Source of the DNA: Deferribacter desulfuricans SSM1
GTDB taxonomy: Bacteria; Chrysiogenota; Deferribacteres; Deferribacterales; Deferribacteraceae
Assembly (NCBI RefSeq): GCF_000010985.1
Contig: NC_013940.1
Coordinates: 62,001-126,000, forward strand
Reading direction: 5' to 3'
Length of the DNA stretch: 64,000 nt
Positions 47,799 through 57,005 of the stretch are shown piece by piece (the stretch's first letter is position 1; each line of letters begins with the position of its first letter). Made by a program: the position numbers and the translations under genes. The notes under the pieces were generated by a model that did not search any database, was not told the DNA's origin, and was given only the letters and a program-made list of their open reading frames with translations.

Positions 47799-48332
47799 AT
47801 GCATTATATTATATGTATTGATCCGGATACAAAAGAAAGTGCTTATTCAAGAATTTTAATTGATAATAAGCAAAAAATTAACATTGAAGTTGGCGTTTAT
47901 GATTCCCAAAAAAAAGAATTTTGGTTAAAACTAGTAGAAAATTCTTATACTAATTTACCTCCTATTATTGTAGTGGAAAACCAATATATTAATATTAGAA
48001 AAGGCAATCATAAAGATATTATTGGTTTATTAAAAACAGCATTTAGGTTTGAATTTTGGTTTACAGATATTTTAAATTTAAAGATTCACACTGTGTTTCC
48101 ATCTTCATGGCAAAATTTTATATTGAATGAATATGGTTATAATTTAAGAACATATAAGAAGAATAAAATAAATAAACAAAAGCTTTTTGAAGAAACAGCC
48201 TTAAAATTCTATCGATCAATAAATAATAATAACGAATTAGTTAATTTTAATAAAAATAACTTAAATGATATTATAGCGGCATTATGTATTACTTATTATG
48301 TAATTAAACAGCCTTTTTTATTTTATAATTAA
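47799..48332 (+). CDS. RuvC-like Holliday junction resolvase/nuclease
   Basis: The 177-residue length fits RuvC-type resolvases. The acidic residues of the RNase H fold are visible: D8 in IICIDPDTKES, E60 in PIIVVENQYI and D near 156 in NLNDIIAALCITYYVIK. RuvC enzymes cut four-way DNA junctions during recombination and phage or plasmid replication. AAGGA ribosome binding site. It is monocistronic with its own consensus promoter. Confidence 0.72.
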   Translation: MHYIICIDPDTKESAYSRILIDNKQKINIEVGVYDSQKKEFWLKLVENSYTNLPPIIVVENQYINIRKGNHKDIIGLLKTAFRFEFWFTDILNLKIHTVFPSSWQNFILNEYGYNLRTYKKNKINKQKLFEETALKFYRSINNNNELVNFNKNNLNDIIAALCITYYVIKQPFLFYN

Positions 48333-48339
48333 TAAAAAA

Positions 48340-48951
48340 TTATAAAGTTATATCATAGTAAGAAACATTTTGTGTATTTTCAGTAATAGGTTTACAATTT
48401 ATATTTAAATGGTTAATTATATCATTTACGCTTAATCTGTTTAACCTGTTTTGTATATCAGTATATAAATACTCTGTTAAGATAAAATCTATAATTTTAG
48501 ACTTAATTGTACCAGGTAAGTTTTGAATTATTTCTTTTAATTTTTCTTTTTCAGGTACATTAGAAAAATATTGAGAATAATTATTAAAAATAAATTGAGT
48601 AAATTCAGGGAAATTGTTGAACAGAGAGAACCAATACTTGGATAGTTCTTTTTCTAATACTATATTAGATGTTTTATATTTATCTTTAAAACTAATAACT
48701 GTAAACAGATGTTTTGTATATGGATATACTACTTGTGTACCATTATTATATGGAACCCTAATAGGATCTATTGAATAGGTTTCAGGATTAATTACAAGTC
48801 TAGTTTTGAAACCTTCTATACCTAATCCTACAGCATTTACAATTTCATCTAAGCTATATGATTCTAGCAATTGTTGTAGTTTGTTTGTATCAACTTCAAT
48901 AATTTTATAATTATTATTAAAATTGGAGTAAACTTTATAACGTTTTATCAT
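48340..48951 (-). CDS. Unrecognised protein of 203 residues
   Basis: I place the start at ATG 48951 (MIKRYKVYSN), two bases after TAGGAGGAG; a longer frame to 48984 includes this ribosome binding site and is unlikely. Alpha/beta N-terminal half, helical C-terminal half. It converges with the RuvC-like gene, seven bases apart. No family recognised. Confidence 0.65.
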   Translation of the reverse strand: MIKRYKVYSNFNNNYKIIEVDTNKLQQLLESYSLDEIVNAVGLGIEGFKTRLVINPETYSIDPIRVPYNNGTQVVYPYTKHLFTVISFKDKYKTSNIVLEKELSKYWFSLFNNFPEFTQFIFNNYSQYFSNVPEKEKLKEIIQNLPGTIKSKIIDFILTEYLYTDIQNRLNRLSVNDIINHLNINCKPITENTQNVSYYDITL

Positions 48952-49174
48952 TACTCCTCCTAATACGTAATTTTTATAATACATATCAATAATATATATA
49001 ATATATTTAATTTTAAATGTCTATATTTTTTTAAAGATATTATAAATAATTTTATAATTTTTGTTAAGTTATTTTATTGTATTTTACAGATAACAAAAGA
49101 TATTTCAATATAACGAATATTATCTATGATAACAGGTATCAAGAATAGTATTAAAAATTAAGGTAGAATAAAGG

Positions 49175-49245
49175 AACAGTAAAACATCTTCGTTTATTCA
49201 AGTTCATTATGTTATTACATCAAAAAACGAAGATGCTTTACTGTT
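49175..49245. repeat. Long 21-bp inverted repeat (hairpin) between two minus-strand genes
   Basis: Arms 49175-49195 and 49225-49245 pair over 21 bases with a single mismatch (a possible G-U in RNA) around a 29-base loop; the stem includes ACATCTTCGTTT. It follows the stop of the secreted protein gene on the minus strand by 14 bases, but no U-tract follows. It may be a terminator-like or processing structure. Otherwise 48952-49259 shows nothing. Confidence 0.8.
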
Positions 49246-49259
49246 ATTAAATAAGTTTT

Positions 49260-50015
49260 TTACTTATTAGGATATTTACCGTAAAATTTATTAATTTGAT
49301 TAATTGTACACTTATTATTTAAATCTAAAATATATAAAGCATAATCTAACTTATTTTTAGAAGAAGGAAGAGTATCTGTTCTTGCTGTATTAAATACATT
49401 CTTATATTGTTCAAAAATTGATTCAAAATCATTTGCTTTCATTTTTAACACTTGTTCAAATTTACTAGCTATATATTTTTTTGCCTGTTGATCATTAAGG
49501 TTTTTTATTTTTGTTTCATAACCATAGTTCAAGATCAATGCAGAATATGTACAAACAAGAACAGCATTTCCTAATAAGCCGTCAACCTGTTTTTTAAATA
49601 TCGTTTTGGCAACAGTAGGAATACAGGAAAAATTGTTAGTTGTTAAAGAATTTTCTGCTAATTCAAATTTGTTTAGCATCTTCTTTATGAAAGTATTTTG
49701 TCCATAATTGTAAGCTGTTATAAAGAATTTTTCTAAAGCTAATCCAATATTTCCAAGATTATTTTTTTGCAGATGGTTCATAATTATATTGTGCCCATAC
49801 ATATATGGTTTTGATTCTTCAGCATCCATATAACCAAAAATATAATCTTTTGTATGTAACTGACATATATTAATAGTTGCTAACATTTCATTTTTTGTTA
49901 ATGGTACATTCGAAAGATTTTCAGCATGTAAATTTAAGATAAAAACAAAAAAAACAAAAAAAATGACTAAAAAAAATTTAACTAACTTAGTAATACCTTT
50001 AAAAAGATTTTTCAT
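49260..50015 (-). CDS. Secreted protein of unknown function
   Basis: This 251-residue protein has a signal peptide (FFLVIFFVFFVFILNLHA-EN) and then a helical mature domain with three cysteines (TINICQLHT, NFSCIPTV, LVCTYSAL). AGGTGA ribosome binding site and a consensus promoter at 50053-50081. Not recognised. Confidence 0.7.
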   Translation of the reverse strand: MKNLFKGITKLVKFFLVIFFVFFVFILNLHAENLSNVPLTKNEMLATINICQLHTKDYIFGYMDAEESKPYMYGHNIIMNHLQKNNLGNIGLALEKFFITAYNYGQNTFIKKMLNKFELAENSLTTNNFSCIPTVAKTIFKKQVDGLLGNAVLVCTYSALILNYGYETKIKNLNDQQAKKYIASKFEQVLKMKANDFESIFEQYKNVFNTARTDTLPSSKNKLDYALYILDLNNKCTINQINKFYGKYPNK

Positions 50016-50052
50016 AAATCACCTCATTAGTATTTTTAACCGAACCCAATAT

Positions 50053-50081
50053 ATTATATGATAAATTTAACTAAATGTCAA
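50053..50081 (-). promoter_or_regulatory. Promoter of the secreted protein gene
   Basis: Minus strand: TTGACA (50076-50081), 17 bases, TATAAT (50053-50058). Exact consensus. Confidence 0.7.
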
Positions 50082-50139
50082 TTTAATATAGCGATTTATA
50101 TTAAGTTTACTTGGATGTTTGATAGTTTTTTGTTTTTTT

Positions 50140-50619
50140 TTAAATATTTTTTGTAACTATACATTTAGTAATACAAAGAGATGTTATATTGTTTCCATAT
50201 TTTTCTTGAAATATTTTAAATAAATAATTTCTTACTTCTTTTAAATGATAATGTAACAAATGATGTTTTAGATAATCATTTGTTATAACAAGATCCATAA
50301 GAAATAATTTCAATTTATTTTTTTGATTTTGTAGTTGGTTTACTAGTTCATAATTTTGTATATATAGAGCTAAAGAGATAATGGCTTGTAATTCTTGATC
50401 GTTTATTTTTACATTTTTTATATTCACTATAAAAGAATTTGTTATATTATTATTATTGTTTATTGTTGTTGTTTTATTTTTCATATATTTGGCAGAATTA
50501 GTAAATATATTACAGGAAAATTTTTTTATACTTAAATAACTGAATATAAGAAAAAATATTAATAGAAATATAAATATTATAAATATAATTATTTTTTTAT
50601 TTATATTAAACTTGTGCAT
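50140..50619 (-). CDS. Membrane-anchored small protein
   Basis: In this 159-residue protein one N-terminal transmembrane helix (IIIFIIFIFLLIFFLIFSYL) is followed by a linker and a domain with helices. The pattern ends ITSLCITKCIVT, which loosely recalls FliL-type flagellar membrane proteins, but the match is too weak to name. No clear ribosome binding site. Confidence 0.5.
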   Translation of the reverse strand: MHKFNINKKIIIFIIFIFLLIFFLIFSYLSIKKFSCNIFTNSAKYMKNKTTTINNNNNITNSFIVNIKNVKINDQELQAIISLALYIQNYELVNQLQNQKNKLKLFLMDLVITNDYLKHHLLHYHLKEVRNYLFKIFQEKYGNNITSLCITKCIVTKNI

Positions 50620-50771
50620 ATTTAATTATATAACCAATTTATTTAAATAATTAAAAAATATTTGTTAAATTTTTATTTTATTTAAAGTTGTAAAATTTAT
50701 TTGATATATTATAAGTGTTGAAATTTAAAATTTGAAAATTCATCAATAATGATTAAATAGTGATTGCTTTG

Positions 50772-50800
50772 TTGACATTAGTAGTAAATTATAATATAAT
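50772..50800 (+). promoter_or_regulatory. Promoter of the 50.8-52.5 kb genes
   Basis: TTGACA (50772-50777), 17 bases, TATAAT (50795-50800), 36 bases before ATG 50837. Exact consensus. Confidence 0.75.
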
Positions 50801-50836
50801 ATATAAAAATTAAAATATTGCAAAATGAGGTTTAAT

Positions 50837-51592
50837 ATGGATTTTTCAACGAACATAAAAATTATCAAAGATTATGATATAATTTTTTTATTACATATGC
50901 CTAAAGATTATTTAAACATACTCTATAATTTGACTACAAAACCTTTTATAGAAGAATCTTTATTTAAAATTACAAACGATAATAATAAATTATTTAAATT
51001 AATTTCATATAATATGTTTAGTAAGTTAGCTAATAGAACAGTTATAGGATTACTAGAACCTATAGTTAAATATAAAGTACTATTGTATGGTTTGTTAGTA
51101 GAATTATTTTCTCTAAAATTAGATTACAAAGAATCAACATTAAATATGGAAAAAATATTAATTTATAAAACATTAAATTATTTTTTATATAGATTAAAAC
51201 AAGAAAAACAGGAAAAAATACAATATCAATTATTAAATTTTTTAGATGTAAGATTTAACGATAGAAACGTTAATCTAAATCAAATAGTTCAAAATAATTC
51301 CGATATTTTAGATTCTTTTATTGTGTTAGTAACTAATACAATCATGAAAAAGTTTTTTTGTAAGGGTATGTTTATTAAACCTTTTTTTAGGTATTCATAT
51401 AAACAATATATACAATTAAATAATTTATCAGATATTTTTATGTATTATTATGATGATCTTTTTAATAAGTATATAACATACCGTTATGAACATGCTATAT
51501 TGTTTGGTTCGATATGGTTTATAATTTACTTAAGAAGATTATCTAATTATTATACTAAATCAAATATTAGTAGTGATGTAAATTATATATAG
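50837..51592 (+). CDS. Unrecognised helical protein
   Basis: 251 residues from ATG 50837, chosen because ATGAGG six bases upstream serves as ribosome binding site; an in-frame ATG at 50825 is part of that site. Helical, Tyr/Phe-rich, without clear membrane segments. First gene of a likely operon with the metallophosphoesterase. Not recognised. Confidence 0.65.
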   Translation: MDFSTNIKIIKDYDIIFLLHMPKDYLNILYNLTTKPFIEESLFKITNDNNKLFKLISYNMFSKLANRTVIGLLEPIVKYKVLLYGLLVELFSLKLDYKESTLNMEKILIYKTLNYFLYRLKQEKQEKIQYQLLNFLDVRFNDRNVNLNQIVQNNSDILDSFIVLVTNTIMKKFFCKGMFIKPFFRYSYKQYIQLNNLSDIFMYYYDDLFNKYITYRYEHAILFGSIWFIIYLRRLSNYYTKSNISSDVNYI

Positions 51593-51616
51593 ATAATATA
51601 TTAGTGAGGGTAGGGT

Positions 51617-52318
51617 ATGATAGCAATTATAGGTGATACTCATGGAAAACTTGAATACAATAAAGTCTTAGATGTTTATGAAACAAAAAAACCTGAAATA
51701 ATTATAGTATTAGGTGATTTTGGATTACCATTTTATAATGATAAAGAAGAAAATAAAATATTGGATGAATTAGAAAAACTACCTATAGAAATATGTTACA
51801 TAGATGGTAATCATGAAAATTTTGACATAGTTAATAATTTACCTGAAACCCATAAATATGAAAATAAAGTTGGACAACTAAGAAAAAATATCTTTCATCT
51901 TAAAAGAGGTAATATTTATAAAATAAAAGATTATAAAATTTTTGCTTTTGGTGGTGGTTCTTCTATTGACAAAAGTATTAGAACACCTGGTATAGATTGG
52001 TGGTTTGAAGAATTACCAACCATGAATGAAGTTAGGTATGCTACTAAAAACTTGAAAAAAACAAAATTTAATGTAGACATTATATTAACTCATACAGCTC
52101 CATACAAAATTTTTTTGGAACTATGTAATAAATTGAATCCAGCTCCTTATAAATATTACGATGTAGATGGAGTTGAATTTATGAAAAGTTTGCAAGTAAT
52201 TTATGATTTAACGCATTTTAAATATTGGTTTTGTGGGCATTATCATGTTGATACAGAAGTACAAAAATGTAAATTTGTATATAATAAACCCGTATTTTTA
52301 AGTTATAATCAATTATAA
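51617..52318 (+). CDS. Calcineurin-like metallophosphoesterase
   Basis: This 233-residue protein shows the complete set of metal ligands: IGDTHG at 6-10, VLGDFG near 33, DGNHE near 65, LTHTAPY near 157 and CGHYHV near 213. Such enzymes hydrolyse phosphoesters; the compact size and sequence order fit phage-type protein phosphatases and small phosphodiesterases. The substrate is unknown. GAGGGTAGGG upstream. Possibly part of the nucleotide metabolism group with the dNMP kinase downstream. Confidence 0.87.
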   Translation: MIAIIGDTHGKLEYNKVLDVYETKKPEIIIVLGDFGLPFYNDKEENKILDELEKLPIEICYIDGNHENFDIVNNLPETHKYENKVGQLRKNIFHLKRGNIYKIKDYKIFAFGGGSSIDKSIRTPGIDWWFEELPTMNEVRYATKNLKKTKFNVDIILTHTAPYKIFLELCNKLNPAPYKYYDVDGVEFMKSLQVIYDLTHFKYWFCGHYHVDTEVQKCKFVYNKPVFLSYNQL

Positions 52319-52360
52319 ATATAATATATAAAATATATACAATATAAGGATATATATAAT

Positions 52361-52528
52361 ATGGATACAATGAGCATAAAAGTTTTATTTGTAATGTTTA
52401 TTTTTCTTTATTTAATTATATTACTTTCAGTTATAATATTAAAAGAAATAAACATAAACAATAATGACTATATCAAATCATTAGAAAACATTAAAGAAAA
52501 AGAAGAGGTGGGTTATGAAAACTTTTAA
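52361..52528 (+). CDS. Small membrane protein (55 residues)
   Basis: MDTMSIKVLFVMFIFLYLII with a single membrane helix and a charged C-terminus; AAGGA ribosome binding site. The last 14 bases overlap the start of the dNMP kinase gene, whose ribosome binding site (AGAGGTGGG) lies in its end, so the two are coupled. Confidence 0.6.
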   Translation: MDTMSIKVLFVMFIFLYLIILLSVIILKEININNNDYIKSLENIKEKEEVGYENF

Positions 52529-52752
52529 TTTAAAAATTGCAGCTTTAGGTCAACAATGTGCAGGTAAAACTACAGCTATTTCCTATATACAACATTATTT
52601 ATTAATGAAATTTTATAAAATATTTACTACCGATGATGTTTTGATAATTAAATTTGCTGATACGCTTTATGATTTACAACATTATTTTTCTGGTTCTAAT
52701 TTAGCTAAAATTGAGAAGGCTATAAAAACTAAAAAACTTTCAGACGATTTAT
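52515..52752 (+). pseudogene. Deoxynucleoside monophosphate kinase-like, 5' part (interrupted by IS)
   Basis: The first 79 residues carry the Walker A motif GQQCAGKTT at 12-20. Removing 52753-54598 joins the frame in phase with the part ending at 55161, giving 266 residues. dNMP kinases of the phage T4 gp1 type phosphorylate dNMPs for DNA synthesis. In the interrupted state only a P-loop fragment with tail SLHHPQDTFF is made. Confidence 0.75.
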
Positions 52753-52780
52753 CCCTCCACCACCCACAAGACACATTCTT

Positions 52781-53206
52781 TTAGGTAGGTGATGTAGTGG
52801 GTGTCTTCTGGGTTTCAATATATTGTTTGATAACCTCAAGCGGAGCTCCACCACAGGAACCTGCAAAATAGCTTGGAGACCATAAAGCGTTTTTCCAGTA
52901 ATACTGCCTTAATTCAGGATGGATTTGTTTTAGCTTTCTGGAAGAAACACCTTTTAGCGAATTTACCAGTTTTGAGACTGCCACCTTTGGCGGATAGTTT
53001 ACAAGCAAATGGACATGGTCGCTTTCTCCATTTAATTCTATCAGTTCTGCCTCAAAATCTTGACAGACTTTGGCGAAGATTTCCTTTAAGGTTTCTAAGT
53101 GTTTCTTTTGAAATACGCTCTTTCTGTATTTAGTTACAAAGACCAAATGCACATGCAGAAGAAAAACACAATGCCTACCAGTTCTAATTTTACTTGACTT
53201 TTCCAT
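52781..53206 (-). CDS. tnpA: TnpA transposase (53 kb copy)
   Basis: Identical in translation to the other copies; HUH motif and Tyr intact. Confidence 0.96.
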   Translation of the reverse strand: MEKSSKIRTGRHCVFLLHVHLVFVTKYRKSVFQKKHLETLKEIFAKVCQDFEAELIELNGESDHVHLLVNYPPKVAVSKLVNSLKGVSSRKLKQIHPELRQYYWKNALWSPSYFAGSCGGAPLEVIKQYIETQKTPTTSPT

Positions 53207-53228
53207 AGACCAATACTATAATATAACA

Positions 53229-54560
53229 ATGATTACATGTCAAGCCTTTAAATTTAAACTCAAGACCAATGAAGAGTTAGAAAACAAGTTCGCCCAATTT
53301 GCCGGCTCTTGTAGGTTTGTATGGAATAAAGCTATTGCTTTAATAAAACAAAAGCTTGATATAAAAAAGGTAGATAAAATCATCAATATCCACTTGCCAC
53401 AATATTACAAAAATACTGCTACTATACCTACCTATAACGAAATGGCGGGAATGCTTAAATTATGGAAACAATCCGAAGAATACGCTTTCTTAAAAGAAGC
53501 ACATTCTCAAATTCTACAACAAACCTTAAAGGATTTATACAAAGCCATAGACAGTGCTTTTACCAAAGGCAATGGTATATCTTTTCCAGACTTCAGGAAG
53601 AAAGGTAAATCGCCAGACAGCTTTAGATATCCTCAAGGCTTTAAGATAAATAACAATAGAATATTTTTACCTAAAATAGGATGGGTTAGGTTTTATAAAT
53701 CAAGAAACATAGTTGGCAAACCAAAGAATGTAACAGTTAAAAGATACGCCGATGGCTGGTATATAAGCGTAGTTACCGAAAAAGACACATCAATTAAAGA
53801 AAATCTATCCAACCCCGTGGGTATAGATGTAGGTGTAAAAAAGATAATCACACTATCCAACGGTTGTTACTTCGAGCCTCTTGATTTAAGTAAATATGAG
53901 AAAAAACTAATCAAACTCCAAAGGCAACTCTCGAGAAAACAACACCCTACCAAAAAAGGAGATAAGACACCGTTTTCTAATAATTACAAAAAACACCAAA
54001 GAAAAATAGCAAAGATGTGGCTTAAGATAGCAAATGTGAGAAACGATTACCTACATAAAATAACAACAGCCATAGCCAAAAAACACGGCTTTGTGGCTGT
54101 AGAGAATTTAAAGGTTAAGAACCTAACCAAATCTGCAAAAGGCACAAAAGACAGCCCCGGACGTAATGTAAAAGCTAAATCAGGCTTAAACAGAAGCATT
54201 CTTTCTCGAGCGTGGGGTAGGTTCTTTGAACTGCTTGAGTATAAACTCCAGAGAAATGGGGGGAAACTGGTTAGAGTTGACGCTAAAAACACCTCTATAA
54301 CCTGTCCTCTATGTGATTACACTAATAAGGAAAACCGCAAAAACCAAGCGGTATTTGTATGCAAAAAGTGTGGTTTTACGTCTAATGCTGATTTGGTAGG
54401 TGCGATAAATGTTTTAATGAGAGCGATGAGGAAGGAAAACCTTATAACCCTACCGCAGGGCTTGCGGGAAGTCACGCCTGTGGAGTATGCCAGAGAGTAT
54501 ACGCTGAAGCAGGAACCAGCGGGAAACCGTGAGGGATTACCGCTTCCATCGATAGCGTAG
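53229..54560 (+). CDS. tnpB: TnpB RNA-guided nuclease (53 kb copy)
   Basis: Identical in translation to the other copies; catalytic and zinc residues intact. Its predicted guide is taken from the kinase gene. Confidence 0.95.
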   Translation: MITCQAFKFKLKTNEELENKFAQFAGSCRFVWNKAIALIKQKLDIKKVDKIINIHLPQYYKNTATIPTYNEMAGMLKLWKQSEEYAFLKEAHSQILQQTLKDLYKAIDSAFTKGNGISFPDFRKKGKSPDSFRYPQGFKINNNRIFLPKIGWVRFYKSRNIVGKPKNVTVKRYADGWYISVVTEKDTSIKENLSNPVGIDVGVKKIITLSNGCYFEPLDLSKYEKKLIKLQRQLSRKQHPTKKGDKTPFSNNYKKHQRKIAKMWLKIANVRNDYLHKITTAIAKKHGFVAVENLKVKNLTKSAKGTKDSPGRNVKAKSGLNRSILSRAWGRFFELLEYKLQRNGGKLVRVDAKNTSITCPLCDYTNKENRKNQAVFVCKKCGFTSNADLVGAINVLMRAMRKENLITLPQGLREVTPVEYAREYTLKQEPAGNREGLPLPSIA

Positions 54561-54598
54561 ATGGGAATCCTCTTCCTTTAGGGAGAGGAGGAAGTCAA

Positions 54599-55161
54599 TG
54601 TTAGAATTATTTGGGACATTATTACCTGGGGGATTAGATTTATCTACCAGAGATATGTTACATGTTTTAGAACAATTATATAATAATAGAGATAAGCAAT
54701 TACCTGAAGATAAAAAAGATAGATTATTTCTTCAATTTGCTGGTGAATTCTTAAAAGAAATTTTTGGTCAATATTATTTTGTTGATATCTTTAGTTTAAA
54801 AGTAAAAAACTTTGAGAAAGCACAAACTCGCCTTGGTCGTCCATCTGTAATTTTATGTGATGATATTAGACGTATATATGAATATAAACAAGCATTAAGG
54901 TTGGGTTTTGATATTTACGGTATAGAAGCTGATGAAGAGATAAGACGTAAGAGAGCTGAAAGTAATGGTATTGTTTTCAATCCTAATCATCCGTCCGAAA
55001 TGGATATTCAGGGTATTATGGAAAATTTGCCTAATGAGAAAATATTATTGAATAACACAAATGATATGGATTTATTTATTGGGGAAATACATACTAAAGT
55101 AATAGATTTGTTAACATTAAATAAGAATTTAGAAATGCAGCATAATGTATTTACAATATAA
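54599..55161 (+). pseudogene. Deoxynucleoside monophosphate kinase-like, 3' part
   Basis: Continues the kinase with DRLFLQFAGEFLKEIFGQYY, the R/LQ..G segment seen in phage-type dNMP kinases, then PSVILCDDIRRIYEYKQAL (a Walker B-like strand) and EADEEIRRKRAESNG, a lid-type Arg segment. An ATG arises at 54598-54600 across the IS end with AGGAGG just upstream, so a C-terminal fragment might be translated, without the P-loop. Confidence 0.75.
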
Positions 55162-55305
55162 TAAATATAGTACTGTTAATTATGAGAAAAAATAATTATT
55201 TACGTAATAATTATTTTAAATATTATAATTATCAATAATTTATTAAAAAATTACTTTAAAATTACTGTATATTAGATGAAAACGATAAAAAGGAGGTTAT
55301 AAATA

Positions 55306-55581
55306 TTGTTTGATATTATTAAAGATAAATTAATACTTATTTATAAAAATAATGATATAACTATAGATGGGATATGTTTATACACTATCACAGTAGCTTC
55401 TGAAATTTTCGTAAAAGGAAACGATAAAGAAGAAAAAATTGCTGGGTTAAAGCATTGCAAAGAGATTGCAGAAGCAGTATTACAATTTGAAAAAAATAAC
55501 GATAATTTAACTAAACATAAAGAAGTATTAACTGCAACAATAAGAAAGATTGATAGCTTAATTAAAAGAACAAGATCATAA
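55306..55581 (+). CDS. Unrecognised small helical protein with TTG start
   Basis: 91 residues. The TTG at 55306 is chosen because AAGGAGG lies at the right distance (nine bases) and the frame is open from there. It is a helical protein with a conserved-looking GLKHCKEIAEAVLQFEKNN segment. It precedes the sigma factor gene by 32 bases and may be co-transcribed and regulate it (anti-sigma or cofactor), but this is inference. Confidence 0.6.
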   Translation: MFDIIKDKLILIYKNNDITIDGICLYTITVASEIFVKGNDKEEKIAGLKHCKEIAEAVLQFEKNNDNLTKHKEVLTATIRKIDSLIKRTRS

Positions 55582-55613
55582 ATTTTTTAATACTAAATTG
55601 GAGATACAACATA

Positions 55614-56381
55614 ATGCATCAACAATATAATTTTATTAATTTTAGTAAAAAAAATAAATACTTATATAATAATAAGTTTTACAATAAAGAAGATTTAACA
55701 AAAGAATTTTTACCTAAAATAGATATCTGGGTCAAAAAAGCTTATTCTAAATTACCAGATCATATTGATATAGATGAAGTATATTCTGCAGCTTGTTATG
55801 GATTTGTTGAGGCTTTAAATAGATATGATCCATCGCAAAATATTGATTTTAAATATTTTGTCGAAAAAAGAGTTAAAGGTGCTATTTTAGATGTCTTACG
55901 TAGATTAGATCTTTTATCTAGAACGAAAAGAACCAAATTAAAAGATTTAGAAAATAAAATACAAACATTATCGAAAGAACTTGGAAGACAACCAACTCCT
56001 GAAGAAATTGCTGAAAAATATGGTATTGATACAGAAGAAATTTATAATTTATTAGAACTTTCAGATAAAACTCATATTATAAGCTTGAATACTTTGCTTG
56101 ATAAAGATGATAATGAAGGTCATTCATTAATTGATTTTATTAAATCAGATTTATTAACTCCTGAAGAACAGGTAAGTAAACAAGAACTTATAGATATATT
56201 ACAAAAAGAAATTGAAAATTTAAAAGAAAAAGAGCGATTAGTAATTACTTTATATTACTATGAAGAACTCACTATGAAGGAAATTGGAGAAATATTAGGT
56301 GTAACTGAAGCTCGTGTATGTCAAATACATAATAAAGTTGTTGAACAGTTAAAAGAAAAAATTTTAAAAATGATAAAATAA
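55614..56381 (+). CDS. FliA/WhiG-family sigma factor
   Basis: This 255-residue sigma-70-family protein has region 2 in residues 45-115 (IDEVYSAACYGFVEALNRYD, RVKGAILDVLRRLDLLSR), region 3 (LGRQPTPEEIAEKYGI) and region 4 with a helix-turn-helix (LTMKEIGEILGVTEARVCQI). The RVKGAILDxLR segment is the hallmark of the sigma-28 group. It would redirect host RNA polymerase, either to chemotaxis/motility genes or to genes of this replicon. A GGAG ribosome binding site lies before the ATG. No flagellar genes are in the window. Complete. Confidence 0.93.
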   Translation: MHQQYNFINFSKKNKYLYNNKFYNKEDLTKEFLPKIDIWVKKAYSKLPDHIDIDEVYSAACYGFVEALNRYDPSQNIDFKYFVEKRVKGAILDVLRRLDLLSRTKRTKLKDLENKIQTLSKELGRQPTPEEIAEKYGIDTEEIYNLLELSDKTHIISLNTLLDKDDNEGHSLIDFIKSDLLTPEEQVSKQELIDILQKEIENLKEKERLVITLYYYEELTMKEIGEILGVTEARVCQIHNKVVEQLKEKILKMIK

Positions 56382-56437
56382 ATATTTATAAACATATTTT
56401 ATGACATATTAGTGGTATTTAATGCTAGTAAAGTTAG

Positions 56438-56466
56438 TTGACAAAGTTATGTTATTTTAATATAAT
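56438..56466 (+). promoter_or_regulatory. Consensus promoter of an IS-broken gene
   Basis: TTGACA (56438-56443), 17 bases, TATAAT (56461-56466), followed by AAGAAGGAG and ATG 56511. Confidence 0.75.
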
Positions 56467-56510
56467 ATATAGTATATAAATCATAGAAAATAACAAGAAG
56501 GAGTGTGTTT

Positions 56511-56529
56511 ATGAGAAGAAAATCTTTAT
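56511..56529 (+). pseudogene. 5' end of a gene cut by the IS after six codons
   Basis: Strong promoter and ribosome binding site lead into MRRKSL, then the IS. Unlike the other cases, removal of the element does not give a continuous frame here (it stops at once, MRRKSLLL). A one-base loss would connect to the open frame at 58376-58498. Confidence 0.55.
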
Positions 56530-56557
56530 CCCTCCACCACCCACAAGACACATTCTT

Positions 56558-56983
56558 TTAGGTAGGTGATGTAGTGGGTGTCTTCTGGGTTTCAATATAT
56601 TGTTTGATAACCTCAAGCGGAGCTCCACCACAGGAACCTGCAAAATAGCTTGGAGACCATAAAGCGTTTTTCCAGTAATACTGCCTTAATTCAGGATGGA
56701 TTTGTTTTAGCTTTCTGGAAGAAACACCTTTTAGCGAATTTACCAGTTTTGAGACTGCCACCTTTGGCGGATAGTTTACAAGCAAATGGACATGGTCGCT
56801 TTCTCCATTTAATTCTATCAGTTCTGCCTCAAAATCTTGACAGACTTTGGCGAAGATTTCCTTTAAGGTTTCTAAGTGTTTCTTTTGAAATACGCTCTTT
56901 CTGTATTTAGTTACAAAGACCAAATGCACATGCAGAAGAAAAACACAATGCCTACCAGTTCTAATTTTACTTGACTTTTCCAT
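56558..56983 (-). CDS. tnpA: TnpA transposase (57 kb copy)
   Basis: Identical in translation to the other copies; catalytic residues intact. Confidence 0.96.
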   Translation of the reverse strand: MEKSSKIRTGRHCVFLLHVHLVFVTKYRKSVFQKKHLETLKEIFAKVCQDFEAELIELNGESDHVHLLVNYPPKVAVSKLVNSLKGVSSRKLKQIHPELRQYYWKNALWSPSYFAGSCGGAPLEVIKQYIETQKTPTTSPT

Positions 56984-57005
56984 AGACCAATACTATAATA
57001 TAACA

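Larger units (their letters stand above)
52753..54598 (+). mobile_element. IS605-family element, full copy 4
   Basis: 1,846 bp after TTTAT, same orientation, inside the dNMP kinase gene. Confidence 0.96.

Noticed and set aside
50140-50619. FliL-type flagellar protein
   Set aside because: Only one membrane helix and a vague C-terminal similarity; no flagellar genes nearby.
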